From Candidatus Peregrinibacteria bacterium (GTDB lineage Bacteria; Patescibacteriota; Gracilibacteria; UBA1369; GCA-2718715): a DNA stretch of 47,934 bases. This document shows positions 25,082 to 32,632 of this stretch, in pieces. Below the pieces are notes generated by a model. The model saw only the letters and a list, made by a program, of their open reading frames with translations. It had not been told where the DNA came from and did not search any database. The stretch's first letter is position 1; every line of letters starts with the position of its first letter. The stretch spans positions 1 through 47,934 of the forward strand of contig JAAZXH010000018.1 in assembly GCA_014240275.1 (NCBI GenBank), given 5' to 3'. Made by a program: the position numbers and the translations under genes.

Positions 25082-26170
25082 TTAGTTAGTAGAAATAGCT
25101 TGTCCAGCTGTTACCTTATATAAACCTGATTTATATGAATTAAGCATATTTGTGTTTTTAAAATTCATACCCTCTACAACTAGGCCCTTTAGATTCATTT
25201 GAGTAAACTCCGACTGGACATCAGTTTTATTAATTTGACTTGCCTTTAATGCCCTGGCTAAGTTATTTAAAGCATCGGCTGTGGTTGCTACCATAAAGTT
25301 ATTTAAGGCTTGAAACTCTACCTTGGTGCCACTTTTCATAGCTTGGATTTTCGAGTCATCTACTTCAGGTGTTGCAACAATGATCATTCCTTCAGTTAAA
25401 CTTTGAACGTTAGCTCTGGAATCATCACTTAAATATGGTACATGAGAAATTAACTTGATATCTTTTAGATCTTGTTCAAATTCAGCTAATTGCAAAATTA
25501 ATTTTTTAGCATTGTCCCCGGCTTTTGGATTTAAAATCAAAACCTCAGGTTGCTCTTTAATTACAGTGCTTATCATATTACGAAAATCTGACTGAGTAGA
25601 TGGATATTCGTTTAAGACCAACTGTTTATCGGAATTGGTTTGAACTAATCCATTGTGGATGTCTATGTTAATATCAGATTGCTCAGAAATAATTGCAATT
25701 TTTTGTGAGCCTTGAATTTGTTTATTAATTCCATTGACTGTAAGTTGTGAACCGTAGACAAGCGAGTATAAGTGAGAACTTAAACCTTCAATTTGTTCAC
25801 TTCCACTGGTTGCAGAAACCGCCAAAAGCTTATATTGTTCGGTTAAAGGCCCAATTGCAAGTGACTCAGGTGAGCAAACTCCGCCAATAATTGCATCTAC
25901 TTGTTCGACATCTGCTAATTTATAAAAAGCAGTTGTAGCATCTACGCCGTTGCATTTTCCGTCTTCGATGACAAATTCTATTTGCAGATTATCTGTGGCC
26001 AATTTAGATGCTTCATATTGCAAGATACTTACAAGTTCAGTACCAAATGCTGCTGCAGGTCCAGACATAGGTGCAATTACTCCAATTTTGTGTTGATTAA
26101 TTCTAGAATTAGATGGGATGCTACAGCCAGCTAATAAACCTAAAATTATGACACTAATAATTTTTTTCAT
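25082..26170 (-). CDS. Orphan branched-chain-amino-acid-type solute-binding lipoprotein
   Basis: A 362-residue lipoprotein: signal peptide with lipobox LAGC, then a Leu/Ile/Val-binding-protein fold (periplasmic binding protein type 6). Typical features are KIGVIAPMSGPAAAFG at the start of the mature part and VDAIIGGVCSPESLAI (ligand-site loop). Normally such a protein feeds an ABC importer, but no matching permease or ATPase is in the window. It may serve a distant importer or act as a sensor. It is transcribed away from a TrmB-like regulator, which is a likely controller. Confidence 0.82.
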   Translation of the reverse strand: MKKIISVIILGLLAGCSIPSNSRINQHKIGVIAPMSGPAAAFGTELVSILQYEASKLATDNLQIEFVIEDGKCNGVDATTAFYKLADVEQVDAIIGGVCSPESLAIGPLTEQYKLLAVSATSGSEQIEGLSSHLYSLVYGSQLTVNGINKQIQGSQKIAIISEQSDINIDIHNGLVQTNSDKQLVLNEYPSTQSDFRNMISTVIKEQPEVLILNPKAGDNAKKLILQLAEFEQDLKDIKLISHVPYLSDDSRANVQSLTEGMIIVATPEVDDSKIQAMKSGTKVEFQALNNFMVATTADALNNLARALKASQINKTDVQSEFTQMNLKGLVVEGMNFKNTNMLNSYKSGLYKVTAGQAISTN

Positions 26171-26193
26171 AATGTAATATTAAATACAGCCTT

Positions 26194-26222
26194 AATGTAA
26201 CCCGGGATCGCTTAGCTGTAAA
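26194..26222 (-). promoter_or_regulatory. Promoter of the solute-binding lipoprotein gene
   Basis: Minus strand: -35 TTTACA (26217-26222), 17-bp spacer, -10 TACATT (26194-26199). Its -35 box is about 37 bp from the -35 box of the divergent TrmB-like gene, so one bound regulator could affect both. Confidence 0.5.
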
Positions 26223-26258
26223 GCAAACATGGCTTTTTGGAGGCTTATTATCAGTTGA

Positions 26259-26287
26259 TTTACATTAGTTTTTGTTTATGCTATAAT
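26259..26287 (+). promoter_or_regulatory. Promoter of the TrmB-like regulator with flanking inverted repeat
   Basis: -35 TTTACA (26259-26264), 17-bp spacer, extended -10 TGCTATAAT with TATAAT at 26282-26287. An inverted repeat AGTTTT (26267-26272) and AAAACT (26288-26293) brackets the -10 box and could be an operator, perhaps for the regulator's own control. Confidence 0.6.
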
Positions 26288-26318
26288 AAAACTGTCTTTA
26301 TTTGTCGAAAACTTCTAC

Positions 26319-27041
26319 ATGAATCAAAAACTTATCAAAATTTTAACAGATATTGGTTTAAACGAAAAACAAGCAAGAGTCTATTTAGCAATATTGCAAT
26401 TAAATGATCCGAAAGTAGCTGAAATTGCAAAATCCTCAAAAGTACATCGGGTGACAGTTTACGATATCTTAAAAAATTTGCAGAACATGGGTTTGGTTTC
26501 TGTTTTGAAAAAAAACAAAGAAAACATCTATAGAGCTTTAGATCCCAAAGAATTAGTACTTAAGCAAGAGCAGAAACTGCTTGGTTTAAGGTCCAACTTA
26601 GTTGAGCTGCAAACTTTACAGTATTCTGTACCGTCTGACATGGTGCGGTACTTTGAGGGGAAAGAAAATCTAACACTGATATTAAATGATATTCTGACCT
26701 CGAAATCTGATATCTTGTGTTTTTTACAAGCTGACGAGCTGATTAATAGTTTTTTTGAAGAAAGTATTAATTTTATGCGTAAAAGACAAAAACAAAAATT
26801 AGGTCTTAAGATACTCTGTCAAACTCAAAAAGCTTATACTCATTTGCAAAAGCTACCTTACCCAGAATCGAGAAAAGTGAAATTAGTAAAAGCTGATGCA
26901 TTTGCTAGCTCTTTATATATTTATGATAATAAAATTGCAATGATCGATTATAGTAGCCTTAGGTATGGAATTATCATAGAAAATCCCCATATGACTCAAA
27001 CTCAGCGTAGTGTGTTTGAGTTAATTTGGAAATCTGCGTGA
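26319..27041 (+). CDS. TrmB-like transcription regulator
   Basis: A 240-residue regulator. Residues 1-75 form a winged helix-turn-helix of the TrmB type (LTDIGLNEKQARVYLAIL, then VHRVTVYDILKNLQNMGL), followed by a coiled-coil linker and a C-terminal effector-like domain. TrmB proteins mostly respond to sugars in archaea; in candidate-phyla genomes the family is expanded and its ligands are unknown. It ends at a TGA in a sensible place, evidence that TGA is a stop in this organism. Its likely targets are its own promoter and the divergent lipoprotein gene, perhaps also the MgtC-like gene 35 bp downstream. Confidence 0.82.
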   Translation: MNQKLIKILTDIGLNEKQARVYLAILQLNDPKVAEIAKSSKVHRVTVYDILKNLQNMGLVSVLKKNKENIYRALDPKELVLKQEQKLLGLRSNLVELQTLQYSVPSDMVRYFEGKENLTLILNDILTSKSDILCFLQADELINSFFEESINFMRKRQKQKLGLKILCQTQKAYTHLQKLPYPESRKVKLVKADAFASSLYIYDNKIAMIDYSSLRYGIIIENPHMTQTQRSVFELIWKSA

Positions 27042-27076
27042 TTTATGGTATAATGAAATGAATCGAACCTAAATTT

Positions 27077-28330
27077 ATGGACTTTTTATTACTACTGAAA
27101 CAACTTGCTTATAGTTTTTTGATGGGAGGCCTACTAGGGCTTGAAAGAGAACGTAAAAGTCAAACTGAAAAGACTCCTAAAATTGCGGGTGTACGAACCT
27201 TTACCTTAATTGCAATTTGTGGTTGTGTTTCGCAATATGTATTAGAAATGTCATATGGATTCGGAGTAGCCTTTGTGGCGGTATTTTTAAGTATGCTAGC
27301 TTTGAGTTATGTGTTTGCAATTTTTAAAGAGGGTGTAAATTCTGCTACCAGTGAAGTGGCTTTGTTTTTGACTTTTTTAATAGGTTTTTTAAATGCCAAT
27401 AATGAATTTGTTTTAGCGGCTTTGATCACGACTGCAATTATTTTACTTTTGATTTCAAAAGAGGCTTTGCATTTGTTAGCTAAAAAAATTACTAAGTCTG
27501 AATTGAATTCAATTATTAAATTGATTTTAATTTCTTTTATTATATTGCCTATCCTACCTAATTTGGACATGGGTTATTTAGACTTTTTTAATCCTTATAA
27601 AACATGGCTCATGGTGGTTTTGATTTCTGTAATAACCATGGTCAGTTACGTTGCTATTAAGGTGATTGGTAATAAAAAAGGCCTGACTATTTCTGGGTTT
27701 TTAGGAGGAATGGTATCTTCAACTGCGATTACTTTGAGCTTTACCAACTTAAGCCGTAAAATTAATTCCTATCAAATTTTGGCAATGGGAATTATTATTG
27801 CTAACTCTGCCATGTTCGTCAGAGTTCTAATTGAAGTTCTGCTTGTAAACCAAGCGTTAGCTTTCAAGTTGATAGCTCCACTAGTTGGGGCTGCAGCGGT
27901 TGGTGTATTTTCTACCTACTACCTTTATACCAGCAAAACGGATGAAAAAAATGCGGTCTTTAATTTAAAAAAACCACTGGATCTTTCTAACGCTATGAAA
28001 TTTGGTGTTTTCTTTGCGCTTATTTCCTTTTTGGTGAGTTTTCTGAATGCAAAATATGGTGATTTAGGAGTGTATTTTTCAAGCTTCATTTCTGGTTTAG
28101 TCGATACCGACGCCATAGCTTTATCGCTGGCAAATTTAGCTCATCAGAGTTTAAGCCAGACAACTGCCAGTTTTGGGATAATCTTAGCGATCATTGCTAA
28201 TAGTTTAAGTAAAATAGGATTTGGTTACTACTTTGGTTCTCGCAAATTAGCTAACCTTTTAAGCTTGATTATCGGCTTACAAATTGTTGCTATCTTACTT
28301 GCTTCCGCTGTTAGTTTAATGTATTTTTAA
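27077..28330 (+). CDS. MgtC/DUF4010 membrane protein
   Basis: A 417-residue membrane protein with roughly a dozen hydrophobic helices. The N-terminal part has the MgtC/SapB motif GGLLGLERERK (about 17-27) and GVRTFTLIAICG; the C-terminal half matches DUF4010 architecture with SGFLGGMVSSTAITLSF and SGLVDTDAIALSLA. MgtC homologues are tied to growth at low magnesium and to acid or host stress, but transport has not been established for the family. No magnesium riboswitch can fit in the 35-bp gap upstream. Probably cotranscribed with the TrmB-like gene. Confidence 0.85.
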   Translation: MDFLLLLKQLAYSFLMGGLLGLERERKSQTEKTPKIAGVRTFTLIAICGCVSQYVLEMSYGFGVAFVAVFLSMLALSYVFAIFKEGVNSATSEVALFLTFLIGFLNANNEFVLAALITTAIILLLISKEALHLLAKKITKSELNSIIKLILISFIILPILPNLDMGYLDFFNPYKTWLMVVLISVITMVSYVAIKVIGNKKGLTISGFLGGMVSSTAITLSFTNLSRKINSYQILAMGIIIANSAMFVRVLIEVLLVNQALAFKLIAPLVGAAAVGVFSTYYLYTSKTDEKNAVFNLKKPLDLSNAMKFGVFFALISFLVSFLNAKYGDLGVYFSSFISGLVDTDAIALSLANLAHQSLSQTTASFGIILAIIANSLSKIGFGYYFGSRKLANLLSLIIGLQIVAILLASAVSLMYF

Positions 28331-28349
28331 AGAAAGTTAAACGCATAGC

Positions 28350-29051
28350 ATGCACCTTTCTGCCATTAAAACTCGTCTGATGAAACCTAGCGAAAATCTC
28401 AAGGATTTTCTTTTAGAGCACACCCAAATTCAAGAGGGTGATGTGATTGCTATTTCTACCAAACTCTTTAGCTATGCTGAAAATCGAATATTAGCAGTTG
28501 CAGATAAGGCTCAAGTGGCGCATTTAATTGAGCAAGAGGCTCAAGAAAGATACCCTGGAAAATACTTTGATATGTGCTTAAAATACGGTTTGTGGGTTGC
28601 AAATGCGGGTATAGATGACTCTAACTCACCTGCCGAAACTGTTATTTTGTGGCCCAAAGATCCCCAAGCATCAATTGACCAATTGCACAGAGACCTCAAA
28701 CTTCAAAGTGGAGTTCAAAATTTTGGCTTGATTATGGTAGATACCATCTGTAGCCCCTTACGCAAAGGTGTCACGGGAGCGGGCTTGTGTGTGGCAGGTT
28801 TTAAAAATATTATCTCAAAAATTGGTAAACCCGATTTATACGGCCGGCCTCTGGCTTATACTACTATTGGAGTAGCTGATAGTTTAGCGGCTTCTGCAAA
28901 CCTTTTAATGGGTGAGGCGGATGAAAAAACTGGAATTGTAAAAATCACAAATTGCGATTTGATTGAGTTTACATCCAAATATTACGATTCAATAAAATCA
29001 GCCTCAATGGACAAAAATGACTGTGTATTTAAACCGATTTTTAAATTTTAA
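28350..29051 (+). CDS. CofE-like gamma-glutamyl ligase (COG1478)
   Basis: A 233-residue member of the CofE family, whose founder adds gamma-linked Glu to F420-0 using GTP. Motifs: EGDVIAISTKLFSYAENR near 33-50, ANAGIDDSN (metal and nucleotide site), VDTICSPLRKGVTG and DLYGRPLAYTTIGVADSLA. All regions expected for activity are present and the length is near the usual 240-250. No other F420 gene is in the window. A folate glutamylation role (FolC2 proposal for this COG) is an alternative and suits an organism that also has folA and thyA a few kilobases away. Confidence 0.82.
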   Translation: MHLSAIKTRLMKPSENLKDFLLEHTQIQEGDVIAISTKLFSYAENRILAVADKAQVAHLIEQEAQERYPGKYFDMCLKYGLWVANAGIDDSNSPAETVILWPKDPQASIDQLHRDLKLQSGVQNFGLIMVDTICSPLRKGVTGAGLCVAGFKNIISKIGKPDLYGRPLAYTTIGVADSLAASANLLMGEADEKTGIVKITNCDLIEFTSKYYDSIKSASMDKNDCVFKPIFKF

Positions 29052-30271
29052 TTCCGGTTTTCACGAATTTCTTGAGAGGTATTTACCTTTAAGTAGGAGT
29101 TAGCTGACAAGTCTTGTTTAAGGACTGTATTTGGACCAAGTACTGAATTGGCTCCAATTTTTACTCCTGGGCATAAAACGGTGTGGCATCCAATTTGCAC
29201 ATTGTTACCTAAAATGGCACCTAGTTTTGCTTGCCCATCGATGGTTTTTCCATCTAGGCGATAATTGGCAGTAGTTACTCCGTAACCTAGTAAACAATGA
29301 TTTCCGATGTAGGAGTCCCCCACAAAGTTGGCGTGTAGCTTGTTGTCATCCCCAAGGTAAGAGCGAGTAATTTCACAGCGTGACCCTACCAAACAATTGG
29401 CTCCAATGTGAGAATCGCGGATCATGGTATATGAACCTACATAGGTATTATCACCAATAAAGGTTTGGCCTTTGATGATGGCGTATGCATCTATCACTAC
29501 ATTGTCTCCAAAAGTCACTGAGTCTTCAACAATAGCGGTTGGATGAATTTGTACATTAGACTGGCTTTTGACGTAGCCTTTGGCAATGAGGTGTTTTTGC
29601 ATATCTAAAAGGTTCCAGGGTTTTTTAACCGCTTGCCATTGGCCTTTGTATGGAATCACTAGCACAGGTATTTGCTTTGAGAGAGCTCTTAAGGCTTGTT
29701 CGTAACTATCATCTTCGAGTGGGCCTAGGTTTTTTAAGATTTTTTGAAAGGCACCAAGATCTTCAAAATAATGGTAAACTAAATTCACTAAATCGGATGG
29801 TTCTTGCCCAACGGGAGGTTTTTCGACAATGTCAGTCAAATGATTGTTGGCATCTACCGACAAGTAGCCACCCGGGAAATACGATTCGACTTGCTTGCCT
29901 AAAATCGCAGCTTTAGGTTTTTGGTCTTGAATGGTAGCAATCAGTTGCGCTAAAAACTGGGGCTCTAACATATCGTTGGCAGAAATGACCAGGGCGTTTG
30001 GTAAGTTTTGCAAACTTAAGATAGCTCCAGCCATACCATTGGCAGCGGCCTGAGGGAAAAGATTGATTTTTTGGTCAGCTCCAAAGCGATTTTCAAAGTA
30101 TGTTCGCTGGGATTCTTGAAAGATGATATTGATAGATTCTACGTTCGCCAAACTTTGAATTTCGTGAATATTGTAATCTAAGAGATCTTTACCAGCAATA
30201 TTGAGAGTGTTTTTGTTTGGAAGTGGCTGCATGCGGCGTGAAACTCCTCCAGCTAACAAGATAATATGCAT
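29048..30271 (-). CDS. GlmU-like bifunctional sugar-1-phosphate nucleotidyltransferase/acyltransferase
   Basis: A 407-residue, two-domain enzyme. The N-terminal domain has the nucleotidyltransferase signature LLAGGVSRRMQPL with downstream Lys. The C-terminal third is a left-handed beta-helix of hexapeptide repeats, including KLHANFVGDSYIG and YGVTTANYRLDGK, which resemble the acetyltransferase part of GlmU and archaeal homologues and keep the His. It may make UDP-GlcNAc for wall synthesis. The frame extends to a TTG at 30292, but that lies in the initial bases after a TTGCTT-17-TAGAAT promoter, so the ATG at 30271 is chosen. Its stop interlocks with that of the CofE-like gene. Confidence 0.82.
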   Translation of the reverse strand: MHIILLAGGVSRRMQPLPNKNTLNIAGKDLLDYNIHEIQSLANVESINIIFQESQRTYFENRFGADQKINLFPQAAANGMAGAILSLQNLPNALVISANDMLEPQFLAQLIATIQDQKPKAAILGKQVESYFPGGYLSVDANNHLTDIVEKPPVGQEPSDLVNLVYHYFEDLGAFQKILKNLGPLEDDSYEQALRALSKQIPVLVIPYKGQWQAVKKPWNLLDMQKHLIAKGYVKSQSNVQIHPTAIVEDSVTFGDNVVIDAYAIIKGQTFIGDNTYVGSYTMIRDSHIGANCLVGSRCEITRSYLGDDNKLHANFVGDSYIGNHCLLGYGVTTANYRLDGKTIDGQAKLGAILGNNVQIGCHTVLCPGVKIGANSVLGPNTVLKQDLSANSYLKVNTSQEIRENRN

Positions 30272-30326
30272 ATTTGTAATTTTATGGTGCAATTCTACTA
30301 AAAATCTGCAAAAAAAGCAAATCCTC

Positions 30327-30356
30327 TTGCGATTTTCATACCTTTCCAGTTATCAT
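30327..30356 (+). promoter_or_regulatory. Promoter of the isochorismatase-fold and flavin reductase pair
   Basis: -35 TTGCGA (30327-30332), 18-bp spacer, -10 TATCAT (30351-30356), giving a leader of about 14 bases before the ATG at 30377. It lies back to back with the promoter of the GlmU-like gene on the other strand. Confidence 0.45.
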
Positions 30357-30376
30357 ACAGGTACTAAAAAAGACTT

Positions 30377-30901
30377 ATGAAAGCACTATTTATCGATGTT
30401 GCTACCCAAAAAACCTATATCGAAAACTTTGGAGCAAACGCTATTGTAAACGCCCCTGAAATTCGCGAAAACCTAATGATGATCACCCATATGGCTATTA
30501 CTAAGCAAGTGCCAGTTTTGTCTTTGCTGCATATGGTTTCGGATGATCCAGAATTACTGGAAAAAGTCATGGACACCGAAATAGATGATGCCACTGACAT
30601 TAACGAAGGCATTGGACAGTACAATAACTTAGAATTTGCAAGTTTAGAGCAAATAGATTACATGCTAATAAAAGAGTTTATAAACTTTCATCAGGCGGAT
30701 ACCATTTTTGTGTATGGAGTTCCTTTAGAAATGACCCAGAAAATTGCCTTAAAGCTGCATGATTTTTGCGAAAAAGTATGGCTAGTAGCTGATGCTGTCA
30801 AAAGTAATGAGGGTTTTGAAAAAGACGCCTGCAAAGCTTTAAAACCTCACGGAATTAAGTCTTTAAGCACCCTGAGTCTGCAATCTTATTTAAACCTATA
30901 A
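30377..30901 (+). CDS. Isochorismatase-fold protein lacking the catalytic Cys
   Basis: A 174-residue protein whose strand order and motifs fit the isochorismatase-like hydrolases: an Asp in ALFIDVATQ at the end of the first strand, and YGVPLEMTQKIALKLHDF where active members have G-V-x-T-x-x-C-V. The nucleophilic Cys position is taken by a non-Cys residue, so hydrolase activity of the usual type is doubtful. It is followed two bases later by a flavin reductase gene and the pair is likely one operon. A role as a binding protein or a changed enzyme is inference. Confidence 0.6.
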   Translation: MKALFIDVATQKTYIENFGANAIVNAPEIRENLMMITHMAITKQVPVLSLLHMVSDDPELLEKVMDTEIDDATDINEGIGQYNNLEFASLEQIDYMLIKEFINFHQADTIFVYGVPLEMTQKIALKLHDFCEKVWLVADAVKSNEGFEKDACKALKPHGIKSLSTLSLQSYLNL

Positions 30902-30902
30902 T

Positions 30903-31625
30903 ATGTTTAGTTTTCCAGAAAAATTTAAGGCCAAAATCACTGATATTGTTGATTTAAACTCTAGTACCTCAAGCTATATGTTTGAAGTGGTAGAGGGTAA
31001 CTGCAGCTATAAAGCTGGTCAATTTGTGATGTTGGATTTTGAGTCCCCTTTTGAAAAAAGCGAAAGAGTGCAAAGAGCCTACTCGGTTGCCAGCCGACCC
31101 AATGGCAAGGTCTTTGAACTTTGTATAGAAAGAATAAAAGGAGGCCAAGCTGGAACTTTTTTAAGCAGTGTTCAAAAAGATGATGTTTTAGACTTTAAAG
31201 GTCCGTTTGGGCACTGCACTTTAAAAGACAAAGAATCAAAGCAACTCATTTTTGCAGCCACTGGCACTGGTATTGCTCCTATTAAAGCGATTTTAGAAGA
31301 TTTGGTGCAAATGCAGGCTGAAAACTCAATTAAAGTCTACTTTGGCATGCGCTACTTAAAAGACCTTTATTATCTGACAGAACTTAAAAACTTAATATCC
31401 AATTTAAAAAATGCCAAATTAGATATTTGTATTTCTAAGCCAGAAAATGCTGACCACTCTTACCATACAGGCCGGATCCAAACCCAATTTGATATAGAAA
31501 GCTGGGATGAAAACACGGTTGTTTACGCCTGTGGTAACGGGAACATGGTAAGAGATGTCAGAAGCAAAGCCCTGGTAGCCGGTGTTGATAAGAAGCAAAT
31601 TTTAGTTGAAATTTTTGATTCTTAG
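30903..31625 (+). CDS. FNR-type flavin oxidoreductase (ferredoxin/flavodoxin-NAD(P)H reductase-like)
   Basis: A 240-residue flavoprotein with an FAD-binding barrel (RAYSVASRP, the RxYS motif) and a NAD(P)-binding domain (AATGTGIAPIKAIL, then YACGNGNMV near the end). It transfers electrons between NAD(P)H and a small carrier or substrate. The C-terminus has no iron-sulfur Cys cluster, so it is not a PyrK-type subunit. Partner and direction are unknown; the only thiol-redox proteins nearby are a glutaredoxin at 32.4 kb and thioredoxin at 41.8 kb. Confidence 0.82.
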   Translation: MFSFPEKFKAKITDIVDLNSSTSSYMFEVVEGNCSYKAGQFVMLDFESPFEKSERVQRAYSVASRPNGKVFELCIERIKGGQAGTFLSSVQKDDVLDFKGPFGHCTLKDKESKQLIFAATGTGIAPIKAILEDLVQMQAENSIKVYFGMRYLKDLYYLTELKNLISNLKNAKLDICISKPENADHSYHTGRIQTQFDIESWDENTVVYACGNGNMVRDVRSKALVAGVDKKQILVEIFDS

Positions 31626-31648
31626 ATTTTTGTGTGTAATAAAATCTA
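31623..31648 (+). terminator. Weak AT-rich terminator-like hairpin after the flavin reductase
   Basis: An 8-bp stem TAGATTTT/AAAATCTA with a 10-base loop; the stop codon TAG forms the first bases of the stem and the hairpin is followed by GTCTTTTG. The stem has a single G-C pair in its core and another near the base, so it is weak. Confidence 0.35.
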
Positions 31649-31710
31649 GTCTTTTGAAGTTACAACTGACTGCTTTACTTGAGCTACAATTTTTAGCATA
31701 AAAAGCAAAC

Positions 31711-31742
31711 GACCACTATGTATTTTGTTATACAAGTTGGTC
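31711..31742. other. Imperfect inverted repeat in a 200-bp gap between convergent genes
   Basis: Arms GACCA-CT-TGTAT and ATACA-AG-TGGTC pair over 12 bp with two single-base bulges and a 6-base loop. It lies in the middle of 31626-31829, the longest intergenic stretch of the window, between convergent genes. A two-way terminator or a small RNA hairpin are possible; neither has a clear T-run. I see no ORF in this gap. Confidence 0.35.
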
Positions 31743-31829
31743 CTTTACTTACTTTAGTTAATTTTCTATGCAGACTTTTAATGGGTATAAGTTTTATCTG
31801 TGAATCATTTAGATGATAGAGCTTCTATT

Positions 31830-32342
31830 TTAGCGGTTTAACATTTGATCAATAAACTTAGCCTTGCTACTGGTATATAATTTACGCTGATTTGGATACT
31901 TTGCAGCAAGATCCAGTTTTAATTGGTTATATTGCTTGGCTAGGTGTGGGTTTGAGTTTAAAGTATCTCTGAATTTAAGCATCTTAAGCCATTGTGGGCC
32001 TTTGTATACTGCTAAGTGGAGGTAGTGGGTCCGGCAATTAGCCGGACCTTTGGCAAAAAATTTTCGATCAAAAAAATCATGTCTAAAAGTGTAACCTAGC
32101 TGCTTTAAGTTGTTTTGAATTGGAAGATAATTTTGATAAGTTTGGGTGTCAACTCCAAGGCAAATATCTATAATGGGTTTTGAGCAAACTAAGGGCATAG
32201 CAGTTGAACCCACGTGCTGAATGTCTACAATACTTTCTAAAAAAACTTTTTGTAGATTTATACTTTCGTTTTTGAAAAGCATTGGATAGTTTTTAGAATA
32301 TGGGGTGAGTGTGACTTTAGTTCGGTTTAATCCTAAGTTCAT
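31830..32342 (-). CDS. GrpB/DUF427-type UPF0157 family protein (nucleotidyltransferase fold)
   Basis: A 170-residue protein of the GrpB (UPF0157) family, related by fold to nucleotidyltransferases. Motifs: LTPYSKNYPMLFKNE near the start, DIQHVGSTAMPLVCSKPIIDICLG (metal-binding region) and THYLHLAVY. The cellular role of the family is unclear; some are fused to CoaE. The frame is open upstream to 32429, but that would overlap the divergent glutaredoxin gene; the ATG at 32342 sits ten residues before the first conserved block. Confidence 0.8.
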   Translation of the reverse strand: MNLGLNRTKVTLTPYSKNYPMLFKNESINLQKVFLESIVDIQHVGSTAMPLVCSKPIIDICLGVDTQTYQNYLPIQNNLKQLGYTFRHDFFDRKFFAKGPANCRTHYLHLAVYKGPQWLKMLKFRDTLNSNPHLAKQYNQLKLDLAAKYPNQRKLYTSSKAKFIDQMLNR

Positions 32343-32395
32343 ATGAGATTTTATTGAAATAATGATATTATGAAATTGTAAAATTAACTTAACAT

Positions 32396-32632
32396 ATGTT
32401 AGAACTATACGCGAATGCAGGTTGCCCATATTGTATGAAGGTGCTGCATAAACTCAATGATTTACAATTAGACTTTATCTGGAGGTCTCACGACTTTATG
32501 GCGGGTGAAAAGTCTTGGGGTTTTAAAATTGGTGGTAAAACTCAAGTTCCTCTTTTAGTAGACCAGCAAAAAGGCGTGACTATGTATGAATCTGGGGATA
32601 TTATTAAGTATTTGGAAGAAAATTATGCTTAA
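32396..32632 (+). CDS. Glutaredoxin-like thiol protein
   Basis: A 78-residue glutaredoxin fold: active site CPYC (Cys10, Cys13), cis-Pro in TQVPLLVD and the C-terminal YESGDIIKYLEENY helix. The dithiol motif implies disulfide reduction or glutathione-like thiol exchange; the natural thiol in this organism is unknown. It starts 12 bases after a TAAAAT box, so with almost no leader, and its stop abuts that of the convergent methyltransferase gene. Confidence 0.85.
   Translation: MLELYANAGCPYCMKVLHKLNDLQLDFIWRSHDFMAGEKSWGFKIGGKTQVPLLVDQQKGVTMYESGDIIKYLEENYA

Noticed and set aside
27039-27041. Possible reassignment of TGA to Gly (SR1/Gracilibacteria code)
   Set aside because: TGA ends the TrmB-like gene and thioredoxin at normal family lengths, and no gene is broken by in-frame TGA.
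30377-30901. Assignment as nicotinamidase or isochorismatase
   Set aside because: The catalytic Cys is absent, so only the fold is named.
31650-31700. Minus-strand stretch with TAGCTCAAGTAAAGC resembling a tRNA D arm
   Set aside because: No acceptor stem or T arm can be paired, so it is not a tRNA and the evidence for a decayed one is too thin.
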